Origin: Flammeovirga yaeyamensis
GTDB lineage: Bacteria; Bacteroidota; Bacteroidia; Cytophagales; Flammeovirgaceae
Assembly (NCBI RefSeq): GCF_018736045.1
Contig: NZ_CP076133.1
Span: forward strand, 62,001 to 126,000
Direction: 5' to 3'
DNA: 64,000 bases
Part shown: piece by piece, positions 9,357 through 19,600 of the stretch
Position numbering within the stretch: position 1 is the first letter of the stretch
Layout of the letters: each line of letters starts with the position of its first letter
Program-made: the position numbers and the translations under genes
The notes under the pieces: generated by a model
Told to the model about the DNA's origin: nothing
What the model saw: the letters and a program-made list of their open reading frames with translations, nothing else
Databases searched by the model: none

Positions 9357-10469
9357 ATGAAAAAGCTGCTTTCCTTCTGTTTAATTTTATTTTCCTCCCT
9401 ACATCTTTCCTTCGCTTCTGATGATCCAAAACAGAACTTGTTGAATGAAAGTTGGAAAAGCTTTCAAGATAGTTTGAAGTTCACATTAGATAGTCGTTTA
9501 GATTTCCAGAATACTCGATATCAAGAACAATTTGATCCTTATTACAACGATCAGCGATTTCAGTTTTCTAATTTCAGAATCGGTTTAGAAGGAAAATTCA
9601 ACCAGTATTTTGGGTTTCAATTTCTCTATTCACCCAACGATGCAAGAGTGGGAATGAACAACTTGAATGATGATATTTTATATGCTAATGTACACTATAC
9701 CACCCATAATGGAAGATGGCACTTTAAAGCAGGTAGAAGTTTCTTAAATGTGGGTACGGTGGAACAAACCTATAACCCAAACGATGTATATACGTATTCG
9801 ATTGTTGGTAATCAATTAGGGGTTTTTAAAACAGGTGTCACCTCAGAATACCGATCAAAAACTGGACAAAGAGTAGGTATGCAAATCGTGAATGCCAATG
9901 TGGATTCCTTAGGGCAGCAAATCAATTTACAATATAACTTTTATTGGTACGGTCGTTTGATGGATGACAAAATCAAAACCTTTGCGAGTTATACGACGAT
10001 CAACGATTTATCAAAAAGTTTTTCTTCGACGCCTTATGCTATCAACTTGGGTATACAGTGGAGTTGGAATAATTGGCAATTGGATACGGATTACGCTTAT
10101 GTGAAAAATATGCCCAATTTTACTGATAATGCCATCTATCAATCTGTCCCTATCCGTCTGATGTATTATGGCAAAAAGTTTAGGCCATATATCAAATATA
10201 TTTATGATAACATTCAGTTTAATAGCGATAGGATGATCGATAAAATCAATGGTGATCATGCAGATCTGCAAACTGCAAATATTCATACGTTAGAAGTGGC
10301 ATTACAATATTATCCATTTCCTGATAAAAACTTCCGGTTTCATTTAGTTGGAGCTTATGCTTCTGATACACATCAATATAAAACGGATGATCAAAACGAA
10401 TTCTTTAATTCAAGAATAAGAATTAGTGCAGGTGTTCGTATTGGGTTAGATATGATAAGAGGATGGTAA
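9357..10469 (+). CDS. Outer-membrane porin, phosphate-selective porin O/P-like
   Basis: 370 residues with a signal peptide (MKKLLSFCLILFSSLHLSFA). The mature part has alternating amphipathic beta strands rich in Tyr, Phe and Asn (RFQFSNFRIGLEGKFNQYFGFQFLYSP, HYTTHNGRWHFKAGRSF), typical of porins of the OprO/OprP type common in Bacteroidota. A short soluble N-terminal segment precedes the barrel. Its place behind the two C45 hydrolases suggests it admits their substrate across the outer membrane, perhaps from the same promoter region (inference). It ends against a hairpin shared with the convergent sulfatase gene. Confidence 0.75.
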   Translation: MKKLLSFCLILFSSLHLSFASDDPKQNLLNESWKSFQDSLKFTLDSRLDFQNTRYQEQFDPYYNDQRFQFSNFRIGLEGKFNQYFGFQFLYSPNDARVGMNNLNDDILYANVHYTTHNGRWHFKAGRSFLNVGTVEQTYNPNDVYTYSIVGNQLGVFKTGVTSEYRSKTGQRVGMQIVNANVDSLGQQINLQYNFYWYGRLMDDKIKTFASYTTINDLSKSFSSTPYAINLGIQWSWNNWQLDTDYAYVKNMPNFTDNAIYQSVPIRLMYYGKKFRPYIKYIYDNIQFNSDRMIDKINGDHADLQTANIHTLEVALQYYPFPDKNFRFHLVGAYASDTHQYKTDDQNEFFNSRIRISAGVRIGLDMIRGW

Positions 10470-10503
10470 AATGCCACTCCTATCAAAAGAAAAGAGTGGC
10501 ATT
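10470..10503. terminator. Bidirectional hairpin between convergent genes
   Basis: A 10-bp perfect stem AATGCCACTC with GAGTGGCATT and a 14-nt A-rich loop. It lies directly between the porin stop and the sulfatase stop. The T tract is poor, so its strength is uncertain. Confidence 0.55.
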
Positions 10504-10514
10504 ATGAGTGGTTG

Positions 10515-12038
10515 TTAGTTTATAGTCTGATGTTTTCGAATATCGTCCAATAACTGTTGTAATTCTTCTGCAACTTCTGGAGTATCGACGACACGATTAT
10601 CGAATTCCTGTGGATCGATAGATAAATTATACAATTGCTTGTTCGGATGCTTTGGTTCCGATTCAACAAAACGTGGTTTAGAAAATCCACCTGATCCTAA
10701 ATTTTCTATCAATTTCCACTCTCCAGATTGAATAGCAAATAGGCCCACTTGGGAATGATAAACGGCTGTTTTCCTTGGTTCAAAATCAGCTTCTTGATGA
10801 ATGACTTTAGCAAAACTATGACTGTCTTCTGCTTGCCCTGCTGGCACATCACCTCCGATAATATCTGATAATGTGGAAAGTATATCAGTAAGTACAATCA
10901 AATCGTTTGACTTTTGCTTTGCTTTGATACCTTTAGGCCAGTGCATCACCAACGGAATATGATGTCCTCCTTCGTATAGATCACCTTTCTGTCCTCTAAA
11001 ATGTGCATTTGCATGATGTCCATTCCCTCCATACTTCTGAATATTCTTTAGTGGAGCTCCATTGTCTGAAGTAAATATCACAATCGTATTCTCATCAACA
11101 CCATTTTCTTTGAGCGATTTCATGACTTGTGCCACTACGTCGTCGACCATGTACAAGAAGTCGCCGTATTTACCTGCATTGGATTTGCCTTTGAATTTTT
11201 CATCAGGTAGCCAAGGTGAATGTGGAGCCGTAATAGGCATGTACACAAAAAACGGTTTGTCTTTGTTTTCTTTTATAAATGATGAAGTTTTTTGAACGAT
11301 ATCAGGCAACACATCATTATGATCAAAATTTTCTGCTGCCGGTCCGCCTCTCCAAATTCCTTTATTATACAATTCACTTGGACCCGAATCGTTGATAGAA
11401 TGTGTTAAAGGGGCTGTTAATCCTCCGTTTTCTACCATTACATAGGGAGGCATATCTAAAGATGCACTTGTGCCATAAAAGTAATCGAAACCAATTTTAT
11501 GATGCCAAGTAGTGTCTGTAAATGATGCCGATAAATCAACATCCTTTTCTTTGGCCAATACATTGAAGAAGATCTTCTTTTGTGTTCTTTGCTTGTAGTT
11601 TGATGTTTCTTTTAGTTGCCAAGGTAATCCAAGGTGCCACTTACCAATTGATGCTGTCGCATACCCTTTCTCCTTAAACATTTTACCTAAGGTGTATTCA
11701 TTTTGGATTAATGGAAGATCATACCCAAATAGCACCCCGCTTTTTAATTTAGAACGCCATGAATATCGTCCGGTTAATAAGGAATACCTTGATGGCGTAC
11801 ATACTGATGAAGCAGCATGTGCATTCGAAAAGGATAAGCCAGAATTGATCAGTTTATCTAATGCTGGAGTTTCAATTTTAGAGTCACTTTGATGTGCTGA
11901 TATATCTCCATACCCAAAATCATCGGCTAAGATGAGTAACACATTGGGCAATTTATTTTTTGTTTTGTCTTTCTCCGTTTTAGCATAAAGCAAGCCCACA
12001 ATAAAAAGGGAAAGAAGGATTATATTTCTTTTTTTCAT
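10515..12038 (-). CDS. Family S1 sulfatase (arylsulfatase type)
   Basis: 507 residues with a signal peptide (MKKRNIILLSLFIVGLLYAK). The formylglycine motif C-T-P-S-R is at 80-84, followed by YSLLTGRYSWRS. The N-terminal metal site NVLLILADDFGYGD and the later TSDNGAP and GQKGDLYEGGHHIPLVMHWP are typical of arylsulfatases. It is the last gene of a five-gene operon running from 19901, 12 nt after the GH92 gene. Hydrolysis of a sugar sulfate ester in the periplasm is expected; the exact position and sugar are unknown. Confidence 0.93.
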   Translation of the reverse strand: MKKRNIILLSLFIVGLLYAKTEKDKTKNKLPNVLLILADDFGYGDISAHQSDSKIETPALDKLINSGLSFSNAHAASSVCTPSRYSLLTGRYSWRSKLKSGVLFGYDLPLIQNEYTLGKMFKEKGYATASIGKWHLGLPWQLKETSNYKQRTQKKIFFNVLAKEKDVDLSASFTDTTWHHKIGFDYFYGTSASLDMPPYVMVENGGLTAPLTHSINDSGPSELYNKGIWRGGPAAENFDHNDVLPDIVQKTSSFIKENKDKPFFVYMPITAPHSPWLPDEKFKGKSNAGKYGDFLYMVDDVVAQVMKSLKENGVDENTIVIFTSDNGAPLKNIQKYGGNGHHANAHFRGQKGDLYEGGHHIPLVMHWPKGIKAKQKSNDLIVLTDILSTLSDIIGGDVPAGQAEDSHSFAKVIHQEADFEPRKTAVYHSQVGLFAIQSGEWKLIENLGSGGFSKPRFVESEPKHPNKQLYNLSIDPQEFDNRVVDTPEVAEELQQLLDDIRKHQTIN

Positions 12039-12050
12039 TTCATGTCTAGC

Positions 12051-14312
12051 TTAATTCTCTACTTCTGATAATTGTCCAGAATTCGTATGGAAGATCAATT
12101 TTCCGGCATTCACTAACTCCGAATGCGACAATTGATAGATTTCATCTCGGGTTTTATCACCTACTGTGATTTGATTAAAAAATCTTTCGTTTTTACCCGT
12201 CTTTACAATTTCTATCGTTTTTCCCTCATAAATATAATCATCTAAATGCAATATTGCTTTATCAAATTTTGGAGTGGTTAACTGATAGGTTGGAATGCCT
12301 GGTGCATCTGGAAAGAAACCTAGTTGTGAAAATACTAACCATGCCGAGAGCGTACCTGCATCATCATTACCCGGAATACCGTCAGGGGCATTTGTAAAGT
12401 GTAAATCTCCTTGATTCCTCACCAATTCTTGAGTTTTCGATTCTTTCCCTTTTACATAATTAAATAGATAAGGGAAAGTAATATCTGGCTCGTTGGTCAA
12501 ATCATATTCTCCATTCTCGAAAAGTTCCGACAACTTATTATGAAAAACCTCTTCGCCCATTAATGCTTTTAACTCGTTCATAGCATGCGGCACAAAGAAA
12601 TTGTATTGCCATGCATTTCCTTCTACGAAGCCTTTACCTCCACTTCTTTCCCAACGGATATCAAAAAATCTGTCGGTAGGGTCGAAGCTTTCCAACCATT
12701 CTCCGTTTTTCATCTTAGGTCTAAAGAAAGTCGTTTTAGGATCGTATAAATTCTTGAAAGACTGACTTCTCTGATAGAACGTTTCCGCTACTTGATTTTT
12801 ACCTATCGCTTTAGCCAATTGGGCTATATTGAAATCAGCTAAATTGTATTCTAGTGTGGTGGATACAGGCCCCCAAACAATACCGTTGGTCCAACTAAAT
12901 TTCTTGGGATCTCCACCTCGATCATCAATAGGAATAAATCCATGATTAATGTACTGTTTGATACCCGGTCGAATTAAATTATCGTTGGTATCTAAAGCCG
13001 ATTTCAACATTCCTTCTAATGCTAAATCTGTATCAAAATCGGTAATCCCTTTTAAAAATGAGTCGGTAATTACTGGAACCGCTGGATCGCCTACCATACA
13101 AAAAGTATCGTAACCAAAGAGTTCCCATTTCGGTAAACGTCCACATTCCTTGTACATTTCGACCATAGTCACCACCATATCTCGTTGTTCTTTCGGATAC
13201 ATAAGAGCCAAGAAAGGATGTAGTGTTCTATAAGTATCCCATAAGGAAAAAGTACTGTATCTAGTGTAATCGTTGGCTACTAAAACTTGCTCCGTTTCTC
13301 TCGAATAATACTCGCCGTTTACATCACTTACAACGTGTGGAAGAAGTAATGAATGATACAGGGCGGTATAAAAAATAGTTTCGTTATCGACATTAGAAGT
13401 TTCAATTTCTACCTTAGACAATTGTTCATTCCACTCGTTAACTGCTAACTGATGTACTTTTTCGAAAGAGTAATCTCCCTGTTCTTTTCTCAGATTTTCT
13501 AATGCATTTTTAACAGAAACCAAAGAGATCCCCACCTTTACTTCTATTTGCTCAGTGTCTTTATCAAATTCCCAAACAACGCCTGCTTTTTTTCCTTCTG
13601 CTTCTTTGTCCTCTGTTGGCTTTTGGTCTTGATAAACCGTTACTTTATTTGAAGGTTGGTTTACTTCAATCGCAAAATAAATTTCGGTGGATTTAGGGAA
13701 ACCACAGAAACCACCATCGTATTGTGCTCCTGTGATTAAATTGGGATTGACTACTTTGAGTTTACCACCTTTTCTATGTGATGCATTGGCACCCATGTCT
13801 AAAAATAGATTGATCTTCTTTCCTTTTCCTTCATTCTTAAATCGATACAGAGTAGATCTTTGTGTGGCCGTCATTTCTGCATAAATTTGATGTTTATCTA
13901 ATGACACTCCGTAGTACCCTGCATGTGCTTTCTCTTTTGAATACCCAGAAGCAAAATTGTCAATTTCCCAATCGAAATTTCCTCTTGATAATTTTAAAGG
14001 AACAGATCCTGCAATAGGGCAACCTAAACCTGATAGATTGACGTTACCAAAGCCATAAATTTGTTCGTCTCCATATTCATAATAGGCAGGTCCGTTGGCT
14101 TTTTCTCTAAAGTTCTTTGTATGTGGAAGTGCAGAAGCCATACCCCATGGTAAAATAGCTCCAGGGTTTGTGTTTCCTTGGTTCGTTGTACCAATAAAAG
14201 GATTTACTTTTTGGGAATAATCCTCTTGGTTTAGCATCAAATTTTCGCTTGGTTTTGGCTGACACTCCCAAAATAAGGTGGCCAAAAGTAAAACGATTAT
14301 ACCTTGTTTCAT
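12051..14312 (-). CDS. GH92 alpha-mannosidase-like lipoprotein
   Basis: 753 residues, usual length for GH92. A lipoprotein signal ends at Cys17 (MKQGIIVLLLATLFWEC). Family hallmarks are VNPFIGTTNQGNTNPGAILPWGM near the N-terminus, YSLWDTYRTLHP-like SLWDTYRTLHPFLAL mid-protein, and GNDDAGTLSAWLVFSQLGFFPDAPG near the C-terminus. GH92 enzymes are calcium-dependent exo-acting inverting alpha-mannosidases, mostly alpha-1,2 or alpha-1,3. It lies between a sulfatase and a DUF4380-like gene with gaps of 12 and 1 nt, so it probably works on partly desulfated glycan. A paralogue of the same length is at 54895. Confidence 0.92.
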   Translation of the reverse strand: MKQGIIVLLLATLFWECQPKPSENLMLNQEDYSQKVNPFIGTTNQGNTNPGAILPWGMASALPHTKNFREKANGPAYYEYGDEQIYGFGNVNLSGLGCPIAGSVPLKLSRGNFDWEIDNFASGYSKEKAHAGYYGVSLDKHQIYAEMTATQRSTLYRFKNEGKGKKINLFLDMGANASHRKGGKLKVVNPNLITGAQYDGGFCGFPKSTEIYFAIEVNQPSNKVTVYQDQKPTEDKEAEGKKAGVVWEFDKDTEQIEVKVGISLVSVKNALENLRKEQGDYSFEKVHQLAVNEWNEQLSKVEIETSNVDNETIFYTALYHSLLLPHVVSDVNGEYYSRETEQVLVANDYTRYSTFSLWDTYRTLHPFLALMYPKEQRDMVVTMVEMYKECGRLPKWELFGYDTFCMVGDPAVPVITDSFLKGITDFDTDLALEGMLKSALDTNDNLIRPGIKQYINHGFIPIDDRGGDPKKFSWTNGIVWGPVSTTLEYNLADFNIAQLAKAIGKNQVAETFYQRSQSFKNLYDPKTTFFRPKMKNGEWLESFDPTDRFFDIRWERSGGKGFVEGNAWQYNFFVPHAMNELKALMGEEVFHNKLSELFENGEYDLTNEPDITFPYLFNYVKGKESKTQELVRNQGDLHFTNAPDGIPGNDDAGTLSAWLVFSQLGFFPDAPGIPTYQLTTPKFDKAILHLDDYIYEGKTIEIVKTGKNERFFNQITVGDKTRDEIYQLSHSELVNAGKLIFHTNSGQLSEVEN

Positions 14313-14313
14313 A

Positions 14314-15243
14314 TCAATTAGTTGCTTTAAAGTTCTCTACCGTTTGTTCAATAAATTCGAGTAATAACTCTTTATCATTTAGGTTGACCTCATACATCAA
14401 CCAATCGACCGTCCATGAGGAGGTTTCTTGGGGGGAGAGATGTTGATATGCCGAATGTTGCTCGACCTCAACCATAGGTAAAATAGGAGAAACATAGATT
14501 TCTATTTCCCCTTGTGAAGGTGTGATACTTGCCAAAGGTTCGTTTTTAATCACTTTGATAAATAGTACATTATCAACCAAGTAAGCTACCCAACCTTTAC
14601 TATCTATAAATAATTTATTTTTGCCTTTATAAGGTAATTCTAAATCTTCATCACCAATATTAAAATGTATGATCTCATTTTTAGGATCATAGATCTTGTC
14701 GAATTTTTGATGATCTATATAAAGGTATTTTTCATTTGCTAATGGGATATTATCATCAAAACGTTGATCTACTTTTACCATTATTTCCCCGCCTTTTGGC
14801 ACTCTAGAAACTTCCCAGTGTCCAAAATCTACCACCGCTTTAGATATATTCTTGGCAGCATAAGTCACGGATAAATGATGCTTATTCAATAGGCGATATT
14901 CTTTCTTTAATTGCAACCCCATCGAAGCACATTCCTGACTTTCTAATGTTGTTTTACTTGGAGAAGAAGAAATCACTTTATAGGGTGCCAAATCAATTTC
15001 TTTTGGAGGAGGCCAACCCCATAAAGTTTGAGGTGCCGGCCACCATACAGAACCTCCTAGTTCTTTATGACCATCGAATAAAAGAAGTGTCCCGTTAAAG
15101 GTAACTTGGGCAATTCGTCCTCCTCTTTCTATATCAAAAGTGACTTCTGTACTTTCTGATTGAAGTTTTTGTGCTTCTACTTTCAACATTGGAAAAACAA
15201 TCAGTAAGAGTAATACAATATTATTTATTTGCTTTTTTTTCAT
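14314..15243 (-). CDS. DUF4380-like secreted protein, galactose-mutarotase-like fold
   Basis: 309 residues from the ATG at 15243, giving a signal peptide MKKKQINNIVLLLLIVFPMLKVEAQ; the longer frame begins with GTG at 15261. The sequence (FDIERGGRIAQVTFNG, GGSVWWPAPQTLWGWPPP, LKKEYRLLNKHHLSVTYAAKN) resembles DUF4380, a beta-sandwich family related to aldose epimerases and sugar-binding domains. No catalytic role is established that I know of. The start codon lies 23 nt inside the end of the upstream sulfatase, suggesting translational coupling and joint function on the same glycan. The family name is from memory of its motifs, so treat it as tentative. Confidence 0.65.
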   Translation of the reverse strand: MKKKQINNIVLLLLIVFPMLKVEAQKLQSESTEVTFDIERGGRIAQVTFNGTLLLFDGHKELGGSVWWPAPQTLWGWPPPKEIDLAPYKVISSSPSKTTLESQECASMGLQLKKEYRLLNKHHLSVTYAAKNISKAVVDFGHWEVSRVPKGGEIMVKVDQRFDDNIPLANEKYLYIDHQKFDKIYDPKNEIIHFNIGDEDLELPYKGKNKLFIDSKGWVAYLVDNVLFIKVIKNEPLASITPSQGEIEIYVSPILPMVEVEQHSAYQHLSPQETSSWTVDWLMYEVNLNDKELLLEFIEQTVENFKATN

Positions 15244-16657
15244 GCTTATCTGGATGTACACCCCATTCCAATCGTTTCTCCTGATCGAAATTTGGATTGT
15301 CTGTAGGTAAGTCTGCTTTTACTTTATCAAGATGTGTTTCTAAAGATTTCAACATCTTCTTTTTCATCTTTTTATGGGTATCAGAAAGGTTGTTTTGTTC
15401 TCCAATATCATCCGACAAGTTGTACAGTTCCACCTCTTCTGTTACATAATTTTTGATGAGCTTATAATCGCCCATACGTACAGAAGAAGCTGGATCTCCA
15501 TGATGAAAAACGGGGTAATGCCAATACAATGGTCTTTGATGATTTACATCTTTTCCTGAGAATGTGGCCACTAAACTTTGACCATCTAATGGTCGATTGC
15601 CTTTCTTCACACCTGCTAATTCCAAGAAAGTAGGAAAAAGATCTATACCACTTACAGAAGTATTTGATACTGTATTTGGTGATATTTTACCGGGCCATCT
15701 TGCCATCATTGGTACTCTTACTCCACCTTCATATAAATTGCCTTTTTCACCTCTTAGAGGAGCATTTGATGTCACCGGCATATTACCGCAGAACTCTAGA
15801 TATTTTAAATCATAGGGTTGATATAAACCTCCATTATCCGAGTACAATACCACAAAAGTATTCTCCGATAAACCGAGTTCATCCAATTTATCTAACACTA
15901 CTTTTACGTTATTATCCAACGACTTGATCATGCCACCATACAATGGATTATTGACCGGCATTGTCTTTGGCTTTTCTTCGAAATGTTGTACTAAACTATC
16001 TGGTGCTTGCAGAGGAATATGCACTGCAAAATGTGAGATGACCAATAAGAATTGTTCGTCTTTATTTCTCTCCAAAAAGTCGCAAGAATAATCGGTAAGG
16101 GCATCTGTTAAATAGACTTCATCATCAATTTCTTGTTTGGGGTAAAATTTGTCTGACAGTTTATAATGTCTTCCACCACCTTGGTACATGACTACGTCGT
16201 CAAAGCCTTGTTTGTCTACAAAGTGTTCCTCATCATCACCTAAATGCCATTTGCCAAAATAACCTGTTTTATAGCCAGCATCTTTAAGCGCTTCGCCAAA
16301 TGTTTCTATTTCTAATGGTAAATATTGTGTTCTATTTATCACCGCTAACTTCTTCTCATAGGGACGCCAATGTCCAGGCATCCAATCGGTAATACCTAAT
16401 TTTGCTGGATACATTCCTGAAAATACTCCGGCTCGTGCTGGCGAACAGACAGGAGCAGGTGCATATGCATTGGTGTATCGAATACCCTGTTTTGCAAAGG
16501 CATCAATCGCTGGGCTCTCATGATAGGTATTTCCGTAGCAACCTAAGTCTGCCCAACCCATATCGTCGATATAAATAAAAACAATATTGGGTTTTTTGTT
16601 TTGAGCATAAACCAGATGTCCCAGCAATAGCCCAAATAGAATGAAGATCTTTTTCAT
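15221..16657 (-). CDS. Family S1 sulfatase
   Basis: 478 residues with a signal peptide (MKKIFILFGLLLGHLVYAQ). The motif C-S-P-A-R at 71-75 is the other common S1 form (Ala in place of Ser at the fourth position). NIVFIYIDDMGWADLGCYGN and SDNGGLYQPYDL complete the metal site. Its 3' end overlaps the DUF4380-like gene by 23 nt, and it starts 31 nt after the GH-A enzyme gene. It is the second gene of the operon read leftward from 19901. Substrate not identifiable from sequence alone. Confidence 0.93.
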   Translation of the reverse strand: MKKIFILFGLLLGHLVYAQNKKPNIVFIYIDDMGWADLGCYGNTYHESPAIDAFAKQGIRYTNAYAPAPVCSPARAGVFSGMYPAKLGITDWMPGHWRPYEKKLAVINRTQYLPLEIETFGEALKDAGYKTGYFGKWHLGDDEEHFVDKQGFDDVVMYQGGGRHYKLSDKFYPKQEIDDEVYLTDALTDYSCDFLERNKDEQFLLVISHFAVHIPLQAPDSLVQHFEEKPKTMPVNNPLYGGMIKSLDNNVKVVLDKLDELGLSENTFVVLYSDNGGLYQPYDLKYLEFCGNMPVTSNAPLRGEKGNLYEGGVRVPMMARWPGKISPNTVSNTSVSGIDLFPTFLELAGVKKGNRPLDGQSLVATFSGKDVNHQRPLYWHYPVFHHGDPASSVRMGDYKLIKNYVTEEVELYNLSDDIGEQNNLSDTHKKMKKKMLKSLETHLDKVKADLPTDNPNFDQEKRLEWGVHPDKHEKKANK

Positions 16658-16688
16658 AACATTCGATTTATTATCAGTTTTTAGCCAA

Positions 16689-19600
16689 TTATTGTTTTAC
16701 TATTCTTTTGGCAAAATGCTCGTTACCCGAGTGAACTTGGAAAATGTAGAGTCCCTTAGGTAGTGAATAAGATATGTCCTGAATGGCTTTTTGAACATCA
16801 GAGAGCTTACCAGTTATAGAAATTATTTCTTCACCTATCACAGAAATAACGGATAAGTACAATTCCTCTTGAGGTAGCTTAAACTGAAGTGTTGATCCTG
16901 ACTTCCAAATTGTTGGGTAAATATCCACCTTAGATGTGGTTGGATAAATTGAGGTAATATTTCCTCCCGTACCATTAATTGTATATGTTTTTGGAGTCGA
17001 TCCAACATTAGAAGAGATGCTCAATTCCGCAGAAACTTCCGATTGAGTTGGCTTAAATTCTATTGAAAAATCAGTACTTTGAGATGGCTCGAGTACATTA
17101 TTAAGGCCATCAACATTTAGAATAAATTGATCTTTATCTTCTCCTGAAATCTTTACTTCGTTTATTTCTAAATCAACAAATCCGTCGTTTAGAATTTCAA
17201 AATGTTTTACATTATCTGAAGCATCATATTCACCAAAATCAAACTCCTTTTCCACTTTTTCATTTTCTACAGATAGTGCAAAAGAAGGGTTCTTATTGAT
17301 AACAGCCGCTTTGAAATTAATGACCATAGTGCTATTATTTTCAGCATTTGTCACCACAGTTAACTTGGCATCATAATTACCATAACTCAAAGGACGGAAA
17401 CGCACCATGATCAACTTATATTTATTAGGGTCAATATCAGTTGGTAAGGCTTGAAGATTATATAACGAACCTTCAATTTTACTTTGGTTTTGATCCACAA
17501 GAATAGTCGTATTTCCTAAGCTTTTCATTTCAATGCTCACTATTTCCTCACCTCCATTGTATTCTAAATCACCTAGATCTATAGTGGCATTATTTTCTAG
17601 TACTGTACCGTTATATTTATACTCCACTTTATAAGTGTATTCAATATCAGTTTTCGACGCTTCGAAAGTCAACTCCACATCATCATCGTAGTTTTCGAAG
17701 ATCACATTTAAAGTAGAAGAAATATCTCCAACAGCATTCGGAGTATAGATAAGCTCTACATATTCAGTAGTGCCTACTTTGATCTTTGCAGGCAGTTTTT
17801 CCAACATAAAATCAGCATGTCCCGATAGCTGGGTAGCATTTACATCGATGATTAAATCTTGATTACCTGTATTTTTTATCCCTATTGATCGCTTAATTGC
17901 AGCACTTTCATTGGTAAAGTCTCCAAAGTCATGAGTGGTGCTATTTAAAATATCCTTAGCATTTAATGATAAGGTATAAGAAGGAGAAAGCTCCTCTACA
18001 TTGGCTTGAAAAAGAATGGTGAATTTATCGTTTGCTACAGAGTTGCTAACGATCTCCAAAGAGAAGTTTTTTGCGCCTTCTAACTTCCCTTCAAAATCAA
18101 GCGTAAAGCTTTCTGATGCTCCCGATGAAATACTACCTGTCAATTGATCTAACTGAAGAGTGACCTCATTATCTGTATCTCCAATTATTGTTACCAATGC
18201 ATTATCCAATACTAAATCTTCCTGACCATTATTAGAAATCTCGATCACTTTTGATGTTGATGTAGTTAAAGGTACAATACCCAAATTCACTTTTTGATCA
18301 TTATCCATTGATTGATTATCAATAGATACGCCAATTCTAGCTGATTGATTATCTGGAGCTGTTTCTGCAATTAGAATACTGAAAGCAGGCATACTTACCG
18401 TGTTCTCCAATTGTCCATCTTCCACATCGGCATCGTTAAAACTTCCAAGCCAAGTGCTAGCTATTTGATAATCCTGTCCAACCAATTCAGGAACGACAGT
18501 TAAATCTTGAGCTTCTCCAGAAAAATTGATAATTAAATATTTGTCGTTATTCGAAGGATTATTAGAAAACTTCCAACCCTGAACATTGGCAATTCCGGTG
18601 GTTAAGTCCGTGGTTCCATCAAATTGTAGTTTTTGTGCTTTAGTACAAAATCTTGATGCCCAAGAATACATGGCATAAGCTCTACCAAAACCTGTTAACC
18701 TGTTATTACTTCCTCCATCAGCAAATTGATGAAAGGCCAATAAACCTAGATTACCGTTCTTCATCCAGTTATTGGACTGGAAAATAGTCGCCAAACCTAA
18801 GCCCCAAGTTTTTTCACCTTGTGCAGAATTGTTACTCGATAAATCAAATTCTGTGAACCAGTATTCCATGTCGTCTGGCATTTTAGAACGAAGGCTATCG
18901 AATTCCCAAGATTCTTTCAGCGATTTTAAAGCAAGTCCTAATTCATGAGCATCTTCAGTAACACTTCCTTCGTGCACCCCTCCATAAATGTGAAATGAAA
19001 CTGCTTCCACTAAATCGCGGTCTATTTGAGTGATTACTTTCTCATTCCAACTGTTTCTACGAGATGGCGAATCCGAATTATTATCCGATCCTGTCGCAGC
19101 CAAACGAGCATTGGGATACAATGCTTTTAATTTAGCTGCCCAATTATTTACAGCAGATGCGTAACTGACGCCATCACCAGGAAAAGCTCCTCTCATTTTT
19201 GAATCGCTCGAAGACCCTGCCGAATAAGGTTCTACAGCTGCACCTCCATTGGAACCTGTTCCTGATGGTCCAATTCCAAAAAAGTACTCATTACCAAATT
19301 CAATATATTTTACAGGAATTCCATTTTGCTCGGCTTGTTCTAACATAGCTAAGGCATTTGCAAAACGGTCGTCCATCATTGCCCACCAATCGTCGCTTTC
19401 GGGAGATTGATTTACAGAACGTCCCCATAGTTTTTCATAATAATCAGCTCCCGGCGTCACCATGTTTAAAACAAACATTACATTGGTACCACCATTCATC
19501 TCATCATACAATAGTTTGAGATCATACATTGGGTTTGATCCTCTTGTAAAAGTCGTTACCCAATTAATTACATGTTTCCTCTGAACGAAAGGTCTTAAAT

